This document shows, piece after piece, positions 25,064-38,451 of a DNA stretch of 64,000 nucleotides (the first letter of the stretch is position 1; each line of letters begins with the position of its first letter). A program made the position numbers and the translations under genes. Under the pieces are notes generated by a model. The model saw only the letters and a list, made by a program, of their open reading frames with translations. It searched no databases and was not told the origin of the DNA. The DNA is from DYRB01 sp963802205 (lineage in GTDB: Bacteria; Pseudomonadota; Gammaproteobacteria; Chromatiales; Chromatiaceae): positions 1 to 64,000 of the forward strand of contig CAWDHW010000033.1 in the NCBI GenBank assembly GCA_963802205.1. The letters run 5' to 3'.

Positions 25064-26416
25064 ATGCCCACCAACGCCGACTTGAGCGCCCGCGACCTCA
25101 GTGTCCTCTGGCACCCCTGCACCCAGATGAAGGACCACGAGTCCCTGCCGATGATCCCGATACGCTGCGGCGAGGGTGTCTGGCTGGAGGACTTCGACGG
25201 GAACCGCTACCTGGACGCCATCTCCTCCTGGTGGGTCAACCTCTTCGGCCATGCCAATCCTCGCATCAACGCGGCGCTGCGCGACCAACTCGACCGACTG
25301 GAGCACGTCATCCTCGCCGGCTTCTCCCACGAGCCGGCCATCGCCTTGGCCGAGCGCCTGGTTGCCCTGGCCCCACCTGGACTGACCCGGGCCTTCTACG
25401 CCGACAACGGCTCCTCGGCCATCGAGGTGGCGCTCAAGATGAGCTACCACTACTGGCGCAATAGCGGCCAGGGGCAGAAGACCCGCTTCGTGGCGCTGAG
25501 CAACGGCTACCACGGCGAGACCCTGGGTGCGCTCGCGGTGGGCGACGTGCCGCTGTTCAAGGAGACCTATGCCCCGCTGCTGATGGAGATCATCACCGCC
25601 CCCTCCCCGGACTGCTATCACCGCGAGCCGGGGGAGGACTGGGAGGGCTACTCGCGGCGGCGCTTCGCCGACATGGAGCAGATCCTGGCCAGCCGCGCCG
25701 ACCAGATCGCCGCCGTCATCGTCGAGCCCCTGGTCCAGTGCGCCGGGGGCATGCGCATGTACCACCCGGTGTATCTCAGCCTGCTGCGCGAGGCCTGCGA
25801 CCGACACGGGGTACACCTGATCGCCGACGAGATCGCCGTGGGCTTCGGGCGCACCGGAACCTTGTTCGCCTGCGAACAGCCCGGTATCACGCCGGACTTC
25901 CTTTGCCTGTCCAAGGGCCTGACCGGGGGCTACCTGCCCCTGTCGGTGGTACTGACCCGCGAAGAGGTCTATCAGGCCTTCTACGATGACTACCGTAACC
26001 TCACCGCCTTCCTCCACTCCCACAGCTATACCGGTAATGCGCTCGCCTGTCGCGCCGCTCTGGCAACCCTGGACATCTTCGCCGAGGACCGCGTGATCGA
26101 GGCCAACCGCGCCCTGGCCCAGGCCCTGGCTCAGGCCGCCGCCCCGCTGGCGGATCACCCCCAGGTCGCCGAGGTTCGCCAGACCGGGATGATTCTAGCC
26201 ATCGAGATGGTGAAGGATAAGGCTAGCCGCACCCCCTACCCCTGGCAGGAACGGCGGGGATTGCTGGTCTACCGCCACGCCCTGGGGCGCGGGGCACTGC
26301 TGCGCCCACTCGGGAACGTCGTCTACCTGATGCCCCCCTACGTCGTCACCCCGGAGCAGATTCGCTGGCTCGTCCAGATTGCCGCCGAGGGGATCGACAT
26401 CGCGACGAGCGACTGA
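25064..26416 (+). CDS. bioA: Adenosylmethionine-8-amino-7-oxononanoate aminotransferase
   Basis: BioA makes 7,8-diaminopelargonate in biotin synthesis, using SAM as amino donor and PLP. The 450-residue protein has the substrate-site LWHPCTQM near residue 15, ISSWWVNLFGH, the PLP region NGYHGETLGALAVGD, and the Schiff-base lysine K284 in CLSKGLTGGYLP. The ATG at 25064 gives MPTNADLSARD; a GTG at 25028 is an alternative. No other bio genes are nearby, and the next gene begins on the last base of its stop. Confidence 0.93.
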   Translation: MPTNADLSARDLSVLWHPCTQMKDHESLPMIPIRCGEGVWLEDFDGNRYLDAISSWWVNLFGHANPRINAALRDQLDRLEHVILAGFSHEPAIALAERLVALAPPGLTRAFYADNGSSAIEVALKMSYHYWRNSGQGQKTRFVALSNGYHGETLGALAVGDVPLFKETYAPLLMEIITAPSPDCYHREPGEDWEGYSRRRFADMEQILASRADQIAAVIVEPLVQCAGGMRMYHPVYLSLLREACDRHGVHLIADEIAVGFGRTGTLFACEQPGITPDFLCLSKGLTGGYLPLSVVLTREEVYQAFYDDYRNLTAFLHSHSYTGNALACRAALATLDIFAEDRVIEANRALAQALAQAAAPLADHPQVAEVRQTGMILAIEMVKDKASRTPYPWQERRGLLVYRHALGRGALLRPLGNVVYLMPPYVVTPEQIRWLVQIAAEGIDIATSD

Positions 26417-27168
26417 TGCGCAGCGCGCGCATCTATGTGGACCTGCCGCTCGCGGCTGGCGCCCAGGTCAACCTGCCCGCGGCCCAGTCCCAGCACCTGA
26501 CCCTGGTCCTGCGCCTGGCCGCCGGGGCGCCGGTGACCCTCTTCAATGGCGACGGCCACGACTATCCGGGGCACCTGCTCGATGCCCACCGAACCCGCAC
26601 CACCGTTACCTGCAAGGTCGTAAGCGACGAGGAGCCTGCACCCGCCCTGCGCATCCACCTGGGGCTCGGTATCTCCAAGGGCGAGCGCATGGACTTCGCC
26701 CTACAAAAGGCCGTTGAGCTTGGGGTGAACCGGGTCACACCGCTCTTTACGGGGCGTAGCGTGGTACGCCTTGATGCAGAGCGTCTGGCCAAGCGCGTGG
26801 CCCATTGGGAGGGCGTCGTGATCGCTGCCTGCGAGCAGAGCGGACGCCGTCGTCTCCCGAGGCTAGGGCAGGCGGCCCGACTGGAGGATTGGCTGGCCCA
26901 GGGTCACCCGGGCGGCATCCTGCTCGACCATCGCAGCCTAAGGCCCCTGCCCGGGCTGCCGGCCCCGGATGGGGACATCACCCTGCTGGTCGGCCCCGAG
27001 GGGGGCTTGGGCGAGGCCGAGCGCGCCGCCGCCCGGGCTGCCGGCTTCACCGGGGTATGCCTGGGACCGCGCATTCTGCGCACCGAGACCGCCCCTCTGG
27101 CGGCCATCGCCGCCATCCAGGCCCTGTGGGGGGATTTTGGTGGGGTGCCATGCGGGAATGGGCCATAG
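26416..27168 (+). CDS. rsmE: 16S rRNA (uracil-1498-N3)-methyltransferase
   Basis: RsmE methylates U1498 of 16S rRNA in the 30S subunit. The 250-residue SPOUT protein shows an N-terminal PUA-like domain and the C-terminal knot signatures LLVGPEGGLGEAE and LGPRILRTETAPLAAI. Its ATG shares a base with the bioA stop (TGATG), so translation is coupled. It converges on a DEAD-box helicase gene 115 bp away. Confidence 0.95.
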   Translation: MRSARIYVDLPLAAGAQVNLPAAQSQHLTLVLRLAAGAPVTLFNGDGHDYPGHLLDAHRTRTTVTCKVVSDEEPAPALRIHLGLGISKGERMDFALQKAVELGVNRVTPLFTGRSVVRLDAERLAKRVAHWEGVVIAACEQSGRRRLPRLGQAARLEDWLAQGHPGGILLDHRSLRPLPGLPAPDGDITLLVGPEGGLGEAERAAARAAGFTGVCLGPRILRTETAPLAAIAAIQALWGDFGGVPCGNGP

Positions 27169-27283
27169 CGCCCAGGTAGAGCGGAACACTTCGACGCAGC
27201 TACCGGACCGGGTGCCTATTGGATGGCCACGAGACCCCGGATGTTCGGGACGGGGTAAAGGCTCCGCTTCGCTCCCAGCCGGC

Positions 27284-28645
27284 TCATCCCCCCCCGCCAG
27301 GGCCGCTGCGCTTGGTCTTCTTCGGCGGGGTTAGCCCCGCCTCGACGGTGGCCTCGGCGGCGGGCTTGCGCCGCTTGCCGATGTTCTTGCGGTCTCGCTC
27401 CCGGTCCTTGGGCTTGGCGGCGGCTGCCCGCGCCACTGCCCTGGCCTGCGCCTTCGCCGCCTCGACCACCCGTGCGGTGGGCTTGCGCCGGGTTACGCCC
27501 TGGAAACGCGCCTCCAGGCCCTTGATGCCGCGACGCACCAGATCCAGGTTGAGATAGCGGGCTATCCCCTCCACCCGGTTCCACTCCATGGAGTTGACCA
27601 GGGTGATAGCGACCCCGTGCTCCCCCGCACGCCCGGTGCGCCCGGTGCGGTGCAGGTAGTCGTCGCCGTTGCGCGGGGCATCGAGGTTGATGACCAACCC
27701 AACGCCGACCACGTCGAGCCCGCGGGCGGCCAAGTCGGTGGCCACCAGGATGCTCACGTCGCCGCGCAGGAACAGACCCATCACCCGGTTGCGCTCGCGC
27801 TGGTCCATCTCCCCATGCAAGGCAACGACGCGCTGCCCAGCGGCGATCAGATGGGCGGCGAGGGTTTCGGTGCGGTCGCGGGTGTTGACGAAAATCAGGG
27901 CCTTGTCGAAGGCTTCGTTGGCGAGCAGCCAGAGTAGCTGACGCTCCTTGTGCTCAGGGTCGTCGCTCAGGAACACCTGATGGGTGATGTCAGGGTGCTG
28001 CTCGCGGACGGGGTCCACCAGCAGGGTCTGCGGATCGCGCAGCAGGACCGCCGTGATGTCGGCCAACCCCCGGTGGTGGAGTGTGGCGGAAAAGAGCAGC
28101 GATTGCCGCTCCGGATTGCAGCGGCCAATGATGGTAAGGACGTCGTCGGCAAAGCCCATGTCCAGCATCCGGTCAGCCTCGTCGAGGACCAGGAACTCCA
28201 GGTCCGAGAGGTCTACCTCTTGGGCCTTGATGTGGTCAAGGAGCCGCCCTGGCGTGGCCACCAGGATCTCCGGGTTCTTGCGCAGGTTGGCGATCTGGTG
28301 GGATTTGGCCTCGCCCCCGGTGATGATCCCGGCGCTGATGCGGGTATAGCTCCCCAGCCGCATGAACTGGACGTAGATCTGGCGAGCCAGTTCCCGGGTC
28401 GGGACCAGGATCAGGGCGCGGGTGGCGCTGGCGTTGGACGGATTATCCAGGAGGCGCTGCATGATGGGCAGCAGGAAGGCGGCGGTCTTGCCCGACCCGG
28501 TGGCGGCAGAGACCATCAGGTCCGCCCCGTCCATGGCCAGCGGGATGACCTGGGTCTGGACCGCGGTGGGGACCTCGAAGCCCTCCTTGTTCAAGCCGCG
28601 GTAGAGTTGGTCGGGAAGAAGAAAGTCGGAAAACTGGGCGTTCAT
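27284..28645 (-). CDS. DEAD-box ATP-dependent RNA helicase
   Basis: A 453-residue RNA helicase with all core motifs: Q motif VPTAVQTQVIP, Walker A SAATGSGKT, PTRELA, DEAD in VLDEADRMLD, SAT, and HRTGRTGRAG. A basic C-terminal tail (rich in Lys, Arg and Ala, ending KKTKRSGPGGGG) probably binds RNA. The ATG at 28645 is used; a second ATG four codons upstream (28657) is equally possible. It resembles SrmB/RhlE-type proteins active in ribosome assembly, but I cannot assign the exact subfamily. Confidence 0.93.
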   Translation of the reverse strand: MNAQFSDFLLPDQLYRGLNKEGFEVPTAVQTQVIPLAMDGADLMVSAATGSGKTAAFLLPIMQRLLDNPSNASATRALILVPTRELARQIYVQFMRLGSYTRISAGIITGGEAKSHQIANLRKNPEILVATPGRLLDHIKAQEVDLSDLEFLVLDEADRMLDMGFADDVLTIIGRCNPERQSLLFSATLHHRGLADITAVLLRDPQTLLVDPVREQHPDITHQVFLSDDPEHKERQLLWLLANEAFDKALIFVNTRDRTETLAAHLIAAGQRVVALHGEMDQRERNRVMGLFLRGDVSILVATDLAARGLDVVGVGLVINLDAPRNGDDYLHRTGRTGRAGEHGVAITLVNSMEWNRVEGIARYLNLDLVRRGIKGLEARFQGVTRRKPTARVVEAAKAQARAVARAAAAKPKDRERDRKNIGKRRKPAAEATVEAGLTPPKKTKRSGPGGGG

Positions 28646-28686
28646 GGGGTCCACCATATCAGATCGGGGCGCCGGCAGGGCGCCGC

Positions 28687-29286
28687 TCAGACCCGGGCCT
28701 CCCGGTGAGCCAGGGCGACGGTGTAGTGTGCCCCCTGCTTGAGTTTGTCGTAGTTGCCAAAGACCTCACCGAGGTTTCGCTTCATGTATTGGCGCAGCCC
28801 ATTGATGGTGACGACGTAGAGCCGCCCGCCGGGGTTCAGCCGGGCCCAGGCGTCGTGAAGCAGGATGGCAAGGAGCTCCTTACCCACCTTGGCCGGGATA
28901 TTGCTCGCAATGACGTCGAAGCGCAGGCCGGGATCGATCTGGGCGAAGCCGTTGCTAAGCTCGGCGCGGGCATTGGCCAGGCCGTTGCGGGCCGCGTTGC
29001 GATTGGCGTAGTCCACGGCGATGAAGTCCTTGTCCAGCATCAGGGTCTGACCGGCTGGAGCGAGCCAGGCCATTGCCAGACCAATGGGACCATAGCCACA
29101 ACCGAGGTCGAGACAGTGATCCGCGGGGTTGACCTCCAGATGTTCGAGCAGCAGCCGGGTCCCCTCGTCGATCTCCCGGGGTGAGAAAAGCCCCCAGGTA
29201 CTGTAGAGGTGCAGGGTACGTCCGCCCAGGTCGGCGCTGAAGTCGATATCGGCGCGCAGGCGGTCGAGTTGATCCTTGGTCAGCAT
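28687..29286 (-). CDS. Class I SAM-dependent methyltransferase (RsmC/MTS-like)
   Basis: A 199-residue methyltransferase. The SAM motif is LDLGCGYGPIGLAMAW and the substrate motif reads SNIPAKVGKEL, with NIPA where RsmC and RlmG have NPPF. The domain is the 'methyltransferase small' type. The start is ATG 29286, with an alternative TTG at 29298. The order next to a DEAD-box helicase suggests an RNA substrate, but the unusual motif makes the target uncertain. Confidence 0.85.
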   Translation of the reverse strand: MLTKDQLDRLRADIDFSADLGGRTLHLYSTWGLFSPREIDEGTRLLLEHLEVNPADHCLDLGCGYGPIGLAMAWLAPAGQTLMLDKDFIAVDYANRNAARNGLANARAELSNGFAQIDPGLRFDVIASNIPAKVGKELLAILLHDAWARLNPGGRLYVVTINGLRQYMKRNLGEVFGNYDKLKQGAHYTVALAHREARV

Positions 29287-29806
29287 GCCTATGTCCAAAT
29301 ATGGGTGATTCGAGGACCAAGTCTACCCCGCCACTGGCCCCTCTGTACCGCGGGCGAGTCAGCGCATGGGTTGCCACCCACGCACCCTGGCAGGCCGTGG
29401 ATGACCGCAAAGGCTGGCGCCATTCACCGAGGTGCGCACCCGCCCCCACAGGTCGAGAGGGAGGAACTGGGGACGGCGACGACCCGCCGCTGGGCAGCGA
29501 CCTGCCCATCGCGGTCCGACAGGACCGGTCCTTTGTGTCGGCGCGGGGTGCCGAACTCCGGTTGCAGCAGCAGCGGCTAGTGGCTTGCCGCCACCACGTC
29601 CTGACCAGGCCCCGGTTGGCCGCCGGATGCTGGCCGAACTACCGGAGGCGTTGTGGCCCAAGCCCCCAACGGTCTTGTCGGGTTTGGGCGCGTGGCGCGG
29701 ACCCGCCGTTCAGCAAGCTGTCATAAATCTAAAAGCACAATCAATTGACAAATTCTATATTAGTATTTTATAATATTCCTAACATAAACTTTACCGGAGC
29801 ATCCCC
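29287..29806. other. Intergenic region with a sharp switch to A/T-rich DNA
   Basis: The first 420 bp are GC-rich without a recognisable gene. From about 29720 the sequence becomes strikingly A/T-rich and holds the consensus promoter of the small secreted protein. Confidence 0.5.
29745..29774 (+). promoter_or_regulatory. Perfect consensus sigma-70 promoter
   Basis: TTGACA (29745-29750), an 18-bp A/T-rich spacer and TATAAT (29769-29774) match the consensus at all twelve positions. Transcription should start near 29782, 25 nt before the ATG. It is the strongest promoter-like sequence noticed in the window. Confidence 0.85.
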
Positions 29807-30154
29807 ATGCTGAAGACAACTCTGAGCGTCGGCGTCATCGCCCTGACCCTATTTGCCGCAGGCCCGCGCGCCGCGGAGATCATTACCCCCGCCGGCCTGG
29901 AGGCCACCGCCAACAGCGAGGTCTCAGCCTCCGGCGCCTTCCCGACCCAGGCCATGGAAGACCAGTTCCTGACCTACCTCGCCTGGACCAAGACACAGGG
30001 CCTGAGCCGCCTGGTGGCCTTCGAGCCTCGCACCGGGGCCGCGGATGTCCTGCCGAACGAGGCCATGCGCGCCGCCTTCGAGGACTACCTGGTGTGGACG
30101 ACACGCAACGAGACCGGCCACTTCTACGCCTTCTCCGTGACCAACTTCGACTGA
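29807..30154 (+). CDS. Small secreted protein with internal duplication, unrecognised
   Basis: A 115-residue protein with a signal peptide ending near GPRAAE (residue 24). The mature part holds two related units of about 36 residues: FPTQAMEDQFLTYLAWTKTQ and LPNEAMRAAFEDYLVWTTRN, each followed by a short segment ending in AFEP or AFSV. I do not recognise the family. It lies behind a perfect consensus promoter with a GGAG ribosome-binding site, and a hairpin follows, so it is probably a highly expressed single gene. It is not like the Gly/Tyr-rich sulfur globule proteins. Function unknown. Confidence 0.8.
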   Translation: MLKTTLSVGVIALTLFAAGPRAAEIITPAGLEATANSEVSASGAFPTQAMEDQFLTYLAWTKTQGLSRLVAFEPRTGAADVLPNEAMRAAFEDYLVWTTRNETGHFYAFSVTNFD

Positions 30155-30176
30155 CTCCAACCCCGCTAGGGCAGAC

Positions 30177-30207
30177 AGGTTCGAACCAGGGCGACCTGGT
30201 TCGACCT
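30177..30207 (+). terminator. Hairpin after the small secreted protein gene
   Basis: AGGTTCGAACCAGG (30177-30190) and CCTGGTTCGACCT (30195-30207) form a 13-14 bp stem with one bulge around GCGA. It begins 22 bp after the stop codon. There is only a weak T-rich follow-on. Confidence 0.55.
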
Positions 30208-30459
30208 TGCTGCATTCTGGCAGCCTGTCGGACTTACTCCCCGAAGTAACCTCGCGGGGCCATCCGAAGGCCATTTGTTGCATCACCCTTGCGGATCAGG
30301 CGATCGCACATGTCGTCGTCTGCCCGGAGTGGGTTCTGCTTGAATCTGGTAGAAGGTCCGGGAGTGCTGGTTCGGACCAGGCCACGATTCCTGTTTATCC
30401 GGGACGCACATCGAATGAGCCGGACGGTTCCCGCTGTCAGTCGGGTAACCAGTCCTGGC

Positions 30460-30767
30460 TCAAGACCTCGCTCGGTCCCCAAAGGCAGACCTCTGGGAAT
30501 TCCGAGACTCCGGCCGCCTCGGCCACTGTGCAGCGGCGGCGCGTGACGCCGTATCGGAGCGACGGATCAGGACCTCAACGGCGACCTCACCCTGACCCGG
30601 CACACCGTTCAGTGCCAGAAGTTCTGGAATCGTCGCCTTGAGCTTGGCGACCATGGCCGCGACGGTTTCAGCCTCTGTCACCAGGCCCGATCACCGCTGT
30701 CGGCGATCCAAACCGCATCATCGTCGTCCCGGTCAACGCGGATCAATAGCGGTTTCGGCGTGCTCAC
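30460..30767 (-). pseudogene. DUF1902/HicB-like antitoxin gene, frameshifted
   Basis: From a GTG at 30767 the frame reads VSTPKPLLIRVDRDDDDAVW and IADSGDRAW, then hits TGA at 30680. In another frame from 30681 the protein continues VTEAETVAAMVAKLKATIPE and LLALNGVPGQGEVAVEVLIRR. Together these match the layout of DUF1902 proteins (a beta hairpin ending in PGLVTEAE-like sequence, then a helix), which are related to HicB antitoxins. A single base lost around 30681-30690 explains the break. No HicA-like toxin was found beside it. The family call is by eye. Confidence 0.6.
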
Positions 30768-30827
30768 CTCGTTGGGTCCTTGCCCACTGGCCGCGTTCGT
30801 ATTGTCGCTCGACACCGACCGCATGGC

Positions 30828-32274
30828 CTACCTCGGCAAATCCGAAGCCCCCATCAGCCACTCATCCACCGCCCGGGCGCACTGGCGGCCCTCGCGGATG
30901 GCCCAAACGACAAGGGACTGACCGCGACGCATGTCGCCGGCAGCGAAGATACCCTCCTTGGATGTGTGGTATGCCTTGACCCCGTCAGTGGCGCCTTTGA
31001 CGTTACCACGTGGATCAAGGTCCACGCCCAATTCCTGGAGCATACCCTGGTGCACCGGATGGACGAAGCCCATGGCCAGCGTCACCAGATCCGCCTTCAA
31101 CTCGAACTCGGAACCCGCAACCTCGCTCTGCTGCCAGCGCCCGGCGGCATCCTTGGCCCAGGCGAGCTTGACGCAACGCAGGGCCCGCACATGGCCCTGG
31201 CCGTCGCTCAGGAACTCCTTGGTAGCCACAGACCACATCCGTTCGCAGCCCTCTTCCTGGGAGCTGGAGGTACGCTTCTTGTTGGGCCAGTCGGGCCAGG
31301 TCAGGGCCTTGTTCTCTTTGGGTGGGGGCTCGGGCAGGAGCTCGATCTGGGTGACCGAGCGCGCCCCGTGGCGGTTGGAGGTTCCGATGCAGTCGGAGCC
31401 GGTGTCGCCACCGCCGATGACCACCACGTTCTTGCCCTGAGCGCTGATGAAGTCCTCGTCCGGGACGTAGACGCCCTGGACCCGCTTGCTGTTGGCGCGC
31501 AGAAAGTCCATGGCGAAGTGGATGCCATCCAGACTGCGCCCTGGGACATCCAGATCGCGTGGCTTCTCGGAACCGCCGGTAAGAATCAGGGCATCGTAGT
31601 CGGCTTGGAGCAGGCTGGCGGGGATGTCCTCGCCGATGTGGCTGTGGGTGCGGAACTCCACGCCCTCGGCACGCATCTGGCTCATGCGTCGGTCGATAAG
31701 GGACTTGCTGAGCTTGAAGTCGGGGATGCCGTAGCGCAGGAGGCCGCCGATGCGGTCCTCCTTCTCGTACAGGGCAACGTGGTGACCGGCACGGGCAAGC
31801 TGCTGGGCACAGGCCAGCCCGGCGGGACCGGAGCCGACGATGGCCACACGCTTGCCGGTACGTCGCGCCGGGACCTGGGGCTTGATCCAGCCCTGCTCCC
31901 ATGCCTTGTCGATGATGGTGCACTCGATGGTCTTGATGGTCACCGGTACGTCGTCGATGTTAAGGGTGCAGGACGCCTCACAGGGGGCGGGGCAGATGCG
32001 CCCGGTGAACTCCGGGAAGTTGTTGGTGGAGTGCAAGACCTCGATGGCCGCCTGCCAGTCGCCGCGGTAGACCAGGTCGTTCCAGTCCGGAATTAGGTTG
32101 TTGACCGGGCAACCCTGGTGACAGAAGGGAATGCCACAGTCCATGCAGCGCGCCCCCTGCTTGCTGACCTCAGCGTCGCCCAGGGGAACGACGAATTCCT
32201 TGTAGTGGACGACGCGGTCGGCGGCCGGCTCGTAGCGCCGGTCGCGGCGGTCGATCTCCATGAATCCGGTTGGC

Positions 32275-32282
<8 letters not shown>
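30828..32282 (-). CDS. gltD: Glutamate synthase (NADPH) small subunit
   Basis: GltD supplies electrons from NADPH through FAD to GltB for glutamate synthesis. The 484-residue protein has the N-terminal double cysteine clusters CMDCGIPFCHQGCP and CPAPCEASCTL, the FAD site VAIVGSGPAGLACAQQ and the NADPH site VVVIGGGDTGSDCIG. The ATG at 32282 lies 8 bp inside the end of gltB, so the two are translationally coupled. A longer upstream frame is gltB overlap. Confidence 0.97.
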
Positions 32283-36930
<4,648 letters not shown>

Positions 36931-37112
36931 CGATGACCTCGCTGGAACCTGGTATCTGGGTGGCGCATTGTGGGCACCGGGGCTACCCCGCCTGGCGTCG
37001 GGGCGTCAGCGGGGGTGCCGATCAGCGCGTCGCGGGGGCCGGGCATTCTACGAGACGTGCAGAATGTATGCCAGCCATTACCATGACGAAGGTTGGTGCC
37101 CCGGTCCAGTGC

Positions 37113-37217
37113 GTGGGATGGGCAAAGGCGCGGCCGCCGACCACGGAGGCCAACGCCGCACCTTCGGCGCCCTACCCGTCGGCGAGAGGTGAACGCGCTA
37201 CGCTTTGCCCATCCCAC
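37113..37217. repeat. Inverted pair of GTGGGATGGGCAAAG repeats
   Basis: GTGGGATGGGCAAAG (37113-37127) and its perfect complement CTTTGCCCATCCCAC (37203-37217) flank 75 bp. A third, slightly different copy TTTGCCCATCCTAC lies at 37324-37337. Such units are typical of dispersed REP-like palindromes. Confidence 0.6.
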
Positions 37218-37323
37218 TCAGGTCCGGCACCGGTCGGAATCGGTGCCGCAGGGCATCGCCATGTGCCGATATGGTGCGTCGCGGTCGCAGGCCCGATCCC
37301 TGGAACAAAAAGAGCACACTGCG

Positions 37324-37337
37324 TTTGCCCATCCTAC
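37324..37337 (-). repeat. Single GTAGGATGGGCAAA repeat unit after aroB
   Basis: On the minus strand GTAGGATGGGCAAA starts four bases after the aroB stop codon. It differs by one base from the paired units at 37113 and 37203. Confidence 0.55.
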
Positions 37338-37341
37338 TCGA

Positions 37342-38451
37342 CTACGCCGCTGCTGGGCGGCAGCAGGCGTCCAGGGTGGCGCGGAGGGCCGCGGGGGGAA
37401 AGTCGGCTGTCACCACGGCCTCGCCAATGGCCTTGAGCAGGACCAGGCGCAGGCGCCCTTCCAGGACCTTCTTGTCCACCGCCATCAGCTCCAGGAAGCG
37501 CTCCGGGATTAGGTTCGGTGGCGGGTCGACCGGAAGCCGTGCGGCCCGGGTCATGGCGCGAATGCGGTCGGTCTCTGTGGCCCCGATCCAGCCGAGGCGT
37601 TGGGACAGGTCGGCGGCCATGCACATGCCCGCGGCGATGGCCTCGCCATGGAGCCAGGCGCCGTAACCAGCCCCGGTCTCGATGGCGTGGCCGAAGGTGT
37701 GGCCCAGGTTGAGCAGGGCTCGGTTGCCTGACTCACGCTCGTCGAGCCCAACGATCTCTGCCTTGCTGCGGCAGGAACGCTCGATGGCTTCCGCCAGGGC
37801 TGCGTTGTCGCGGGCAAGCAGGGCGGGCACCTTGGCCTCGATCCAGTCGAAGAAGGCTGCATCGCGGATCAGGCCGTACTTGTAAACCTCGGCGATCCCG
37901 GCAGACAACTCACGATCCGGAAGGGTCGCCAGAGTGTCGGTATCAATGATGACCGCATTGGGCTGGTGGAAGGCCCCGATCATGTTCTTGGCCGCAGGGT
38001 GGTTCACCCCGGTCTTGCCACCCACAGAGGAATCGACCTGGGCCAGCAGGGTGGTGGGGACCTGTATGAAGGCGACCCCGCGCTGGTAGCAGGCGGCAGC
38101 GAAGCCCGCCATGTCCCCGACCACACCCCCGCCGAGGGCGACGATGGTACAGTCGCGGCCGAAGCGGTGTGCCAGCAGGGCATCGAAGATGCGGTTCCAG
38201 ACATCCAGGGTCTTGTATACCTCGCCATCCGGGAGTATTGCCTCCTGGACCTGGCGACCCGCCAGGGCAGCGCGGACCTGGGCCAGGTAGAGGGGGGCGA
38301 CGGTCTCGTTGCTGACCACCAGGACCTGAGACCCTGCCAGGTGTGGCTGGTAGAAAGCCCCGTCTGCGATCAGCCCGGTACCGATGTAGATGGGATAGGA
38401 GCGCTCGCCCAGGGCAACCTCCAGGCGCGTAACGGGGCCTTGGCCGGTCAC
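37342..38451 (-). CDS. aroB: 3-dehydroquinate synthase
   Basis: AroB makes 3-dehydroquinate, the second step of the shikimate pathway, using NAD and zinc. The 369-residue protein shows GGGVVGDMAGFAAACYQRG, PTTLLAQVDSSVGGKTGVNH and the metal-site histidines in LNLGHTFGHAIE. The start codon is GTG at 38451, overlapping the aroK stop as GTGA, so translation is coupled. A GTAGGATGGG repeat follows four bases after the stop. Confidence 0.97.
   Translation of the reverse strand: MTGQGPVTRLEVALGERSYPIYIGTGLIADGAFYQPHLAGSQVLVVSNETVAPLYLAQVRAALAGRQVQEAILPDGEVYKTLDVWNRIFDALLAHRFGRDCTIVALGGGVVGDMAGFAAACYQRGVAFIQVPTTLLAQVDSSVGGKTGVNHPAAKNMIGAFHQPNAVIIDTDTLATLPDRELSAGIAEVYKYGLIRDAAFFDWIEAKVPALLARDNAALAEAIERSCRSKAEIVGLDERESGNRALLNLGHTFGHAIETGAGYGAWLHGEAIAAGMCMAADLSQRLGWIGATETDRIRAMTRAARLPVDPPPNLIPERFLELMAVDKKVLEGRLRLVLLKAIGEAVVTADFPPAALRATLDACCRPAAA

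Larger units (their letters stand above)
30155..30827. other. Intergenic region between the secreted protein and gltD
   Basis: Of this 673-bp gap, the first part holds the hairpin at 30177-30207 and nothing else that I recognise; 30460-30767 holds the decayed DUF1902 gene on the minus strand. Confidence 0.5.
36931..37341. other. Intergenic region between aroB and gltB with palindromic repeats
   Basis: The 411-bp gap holds three copies of a GTRGGATGGGCAAA unit (37113, 37203, 37324). I see no gene in it. The gltB promoter must lie here but no clear hexamers stand out. Confidence 0.5.

Noticed and set aside
29299..29720. Possible gene between the methyltransferase and the secreted protein
   Set aside because: Several frames are open on both strands, but none has a family-like sequence, a good start or conserved motifs.
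30177..30207. GGTTCGAACC, which looks like a tRNA T-arm
   Set aside because: No acceptor, D or anticodon arms surround it; it is part of a simple inverted repeat downstream of a gene.
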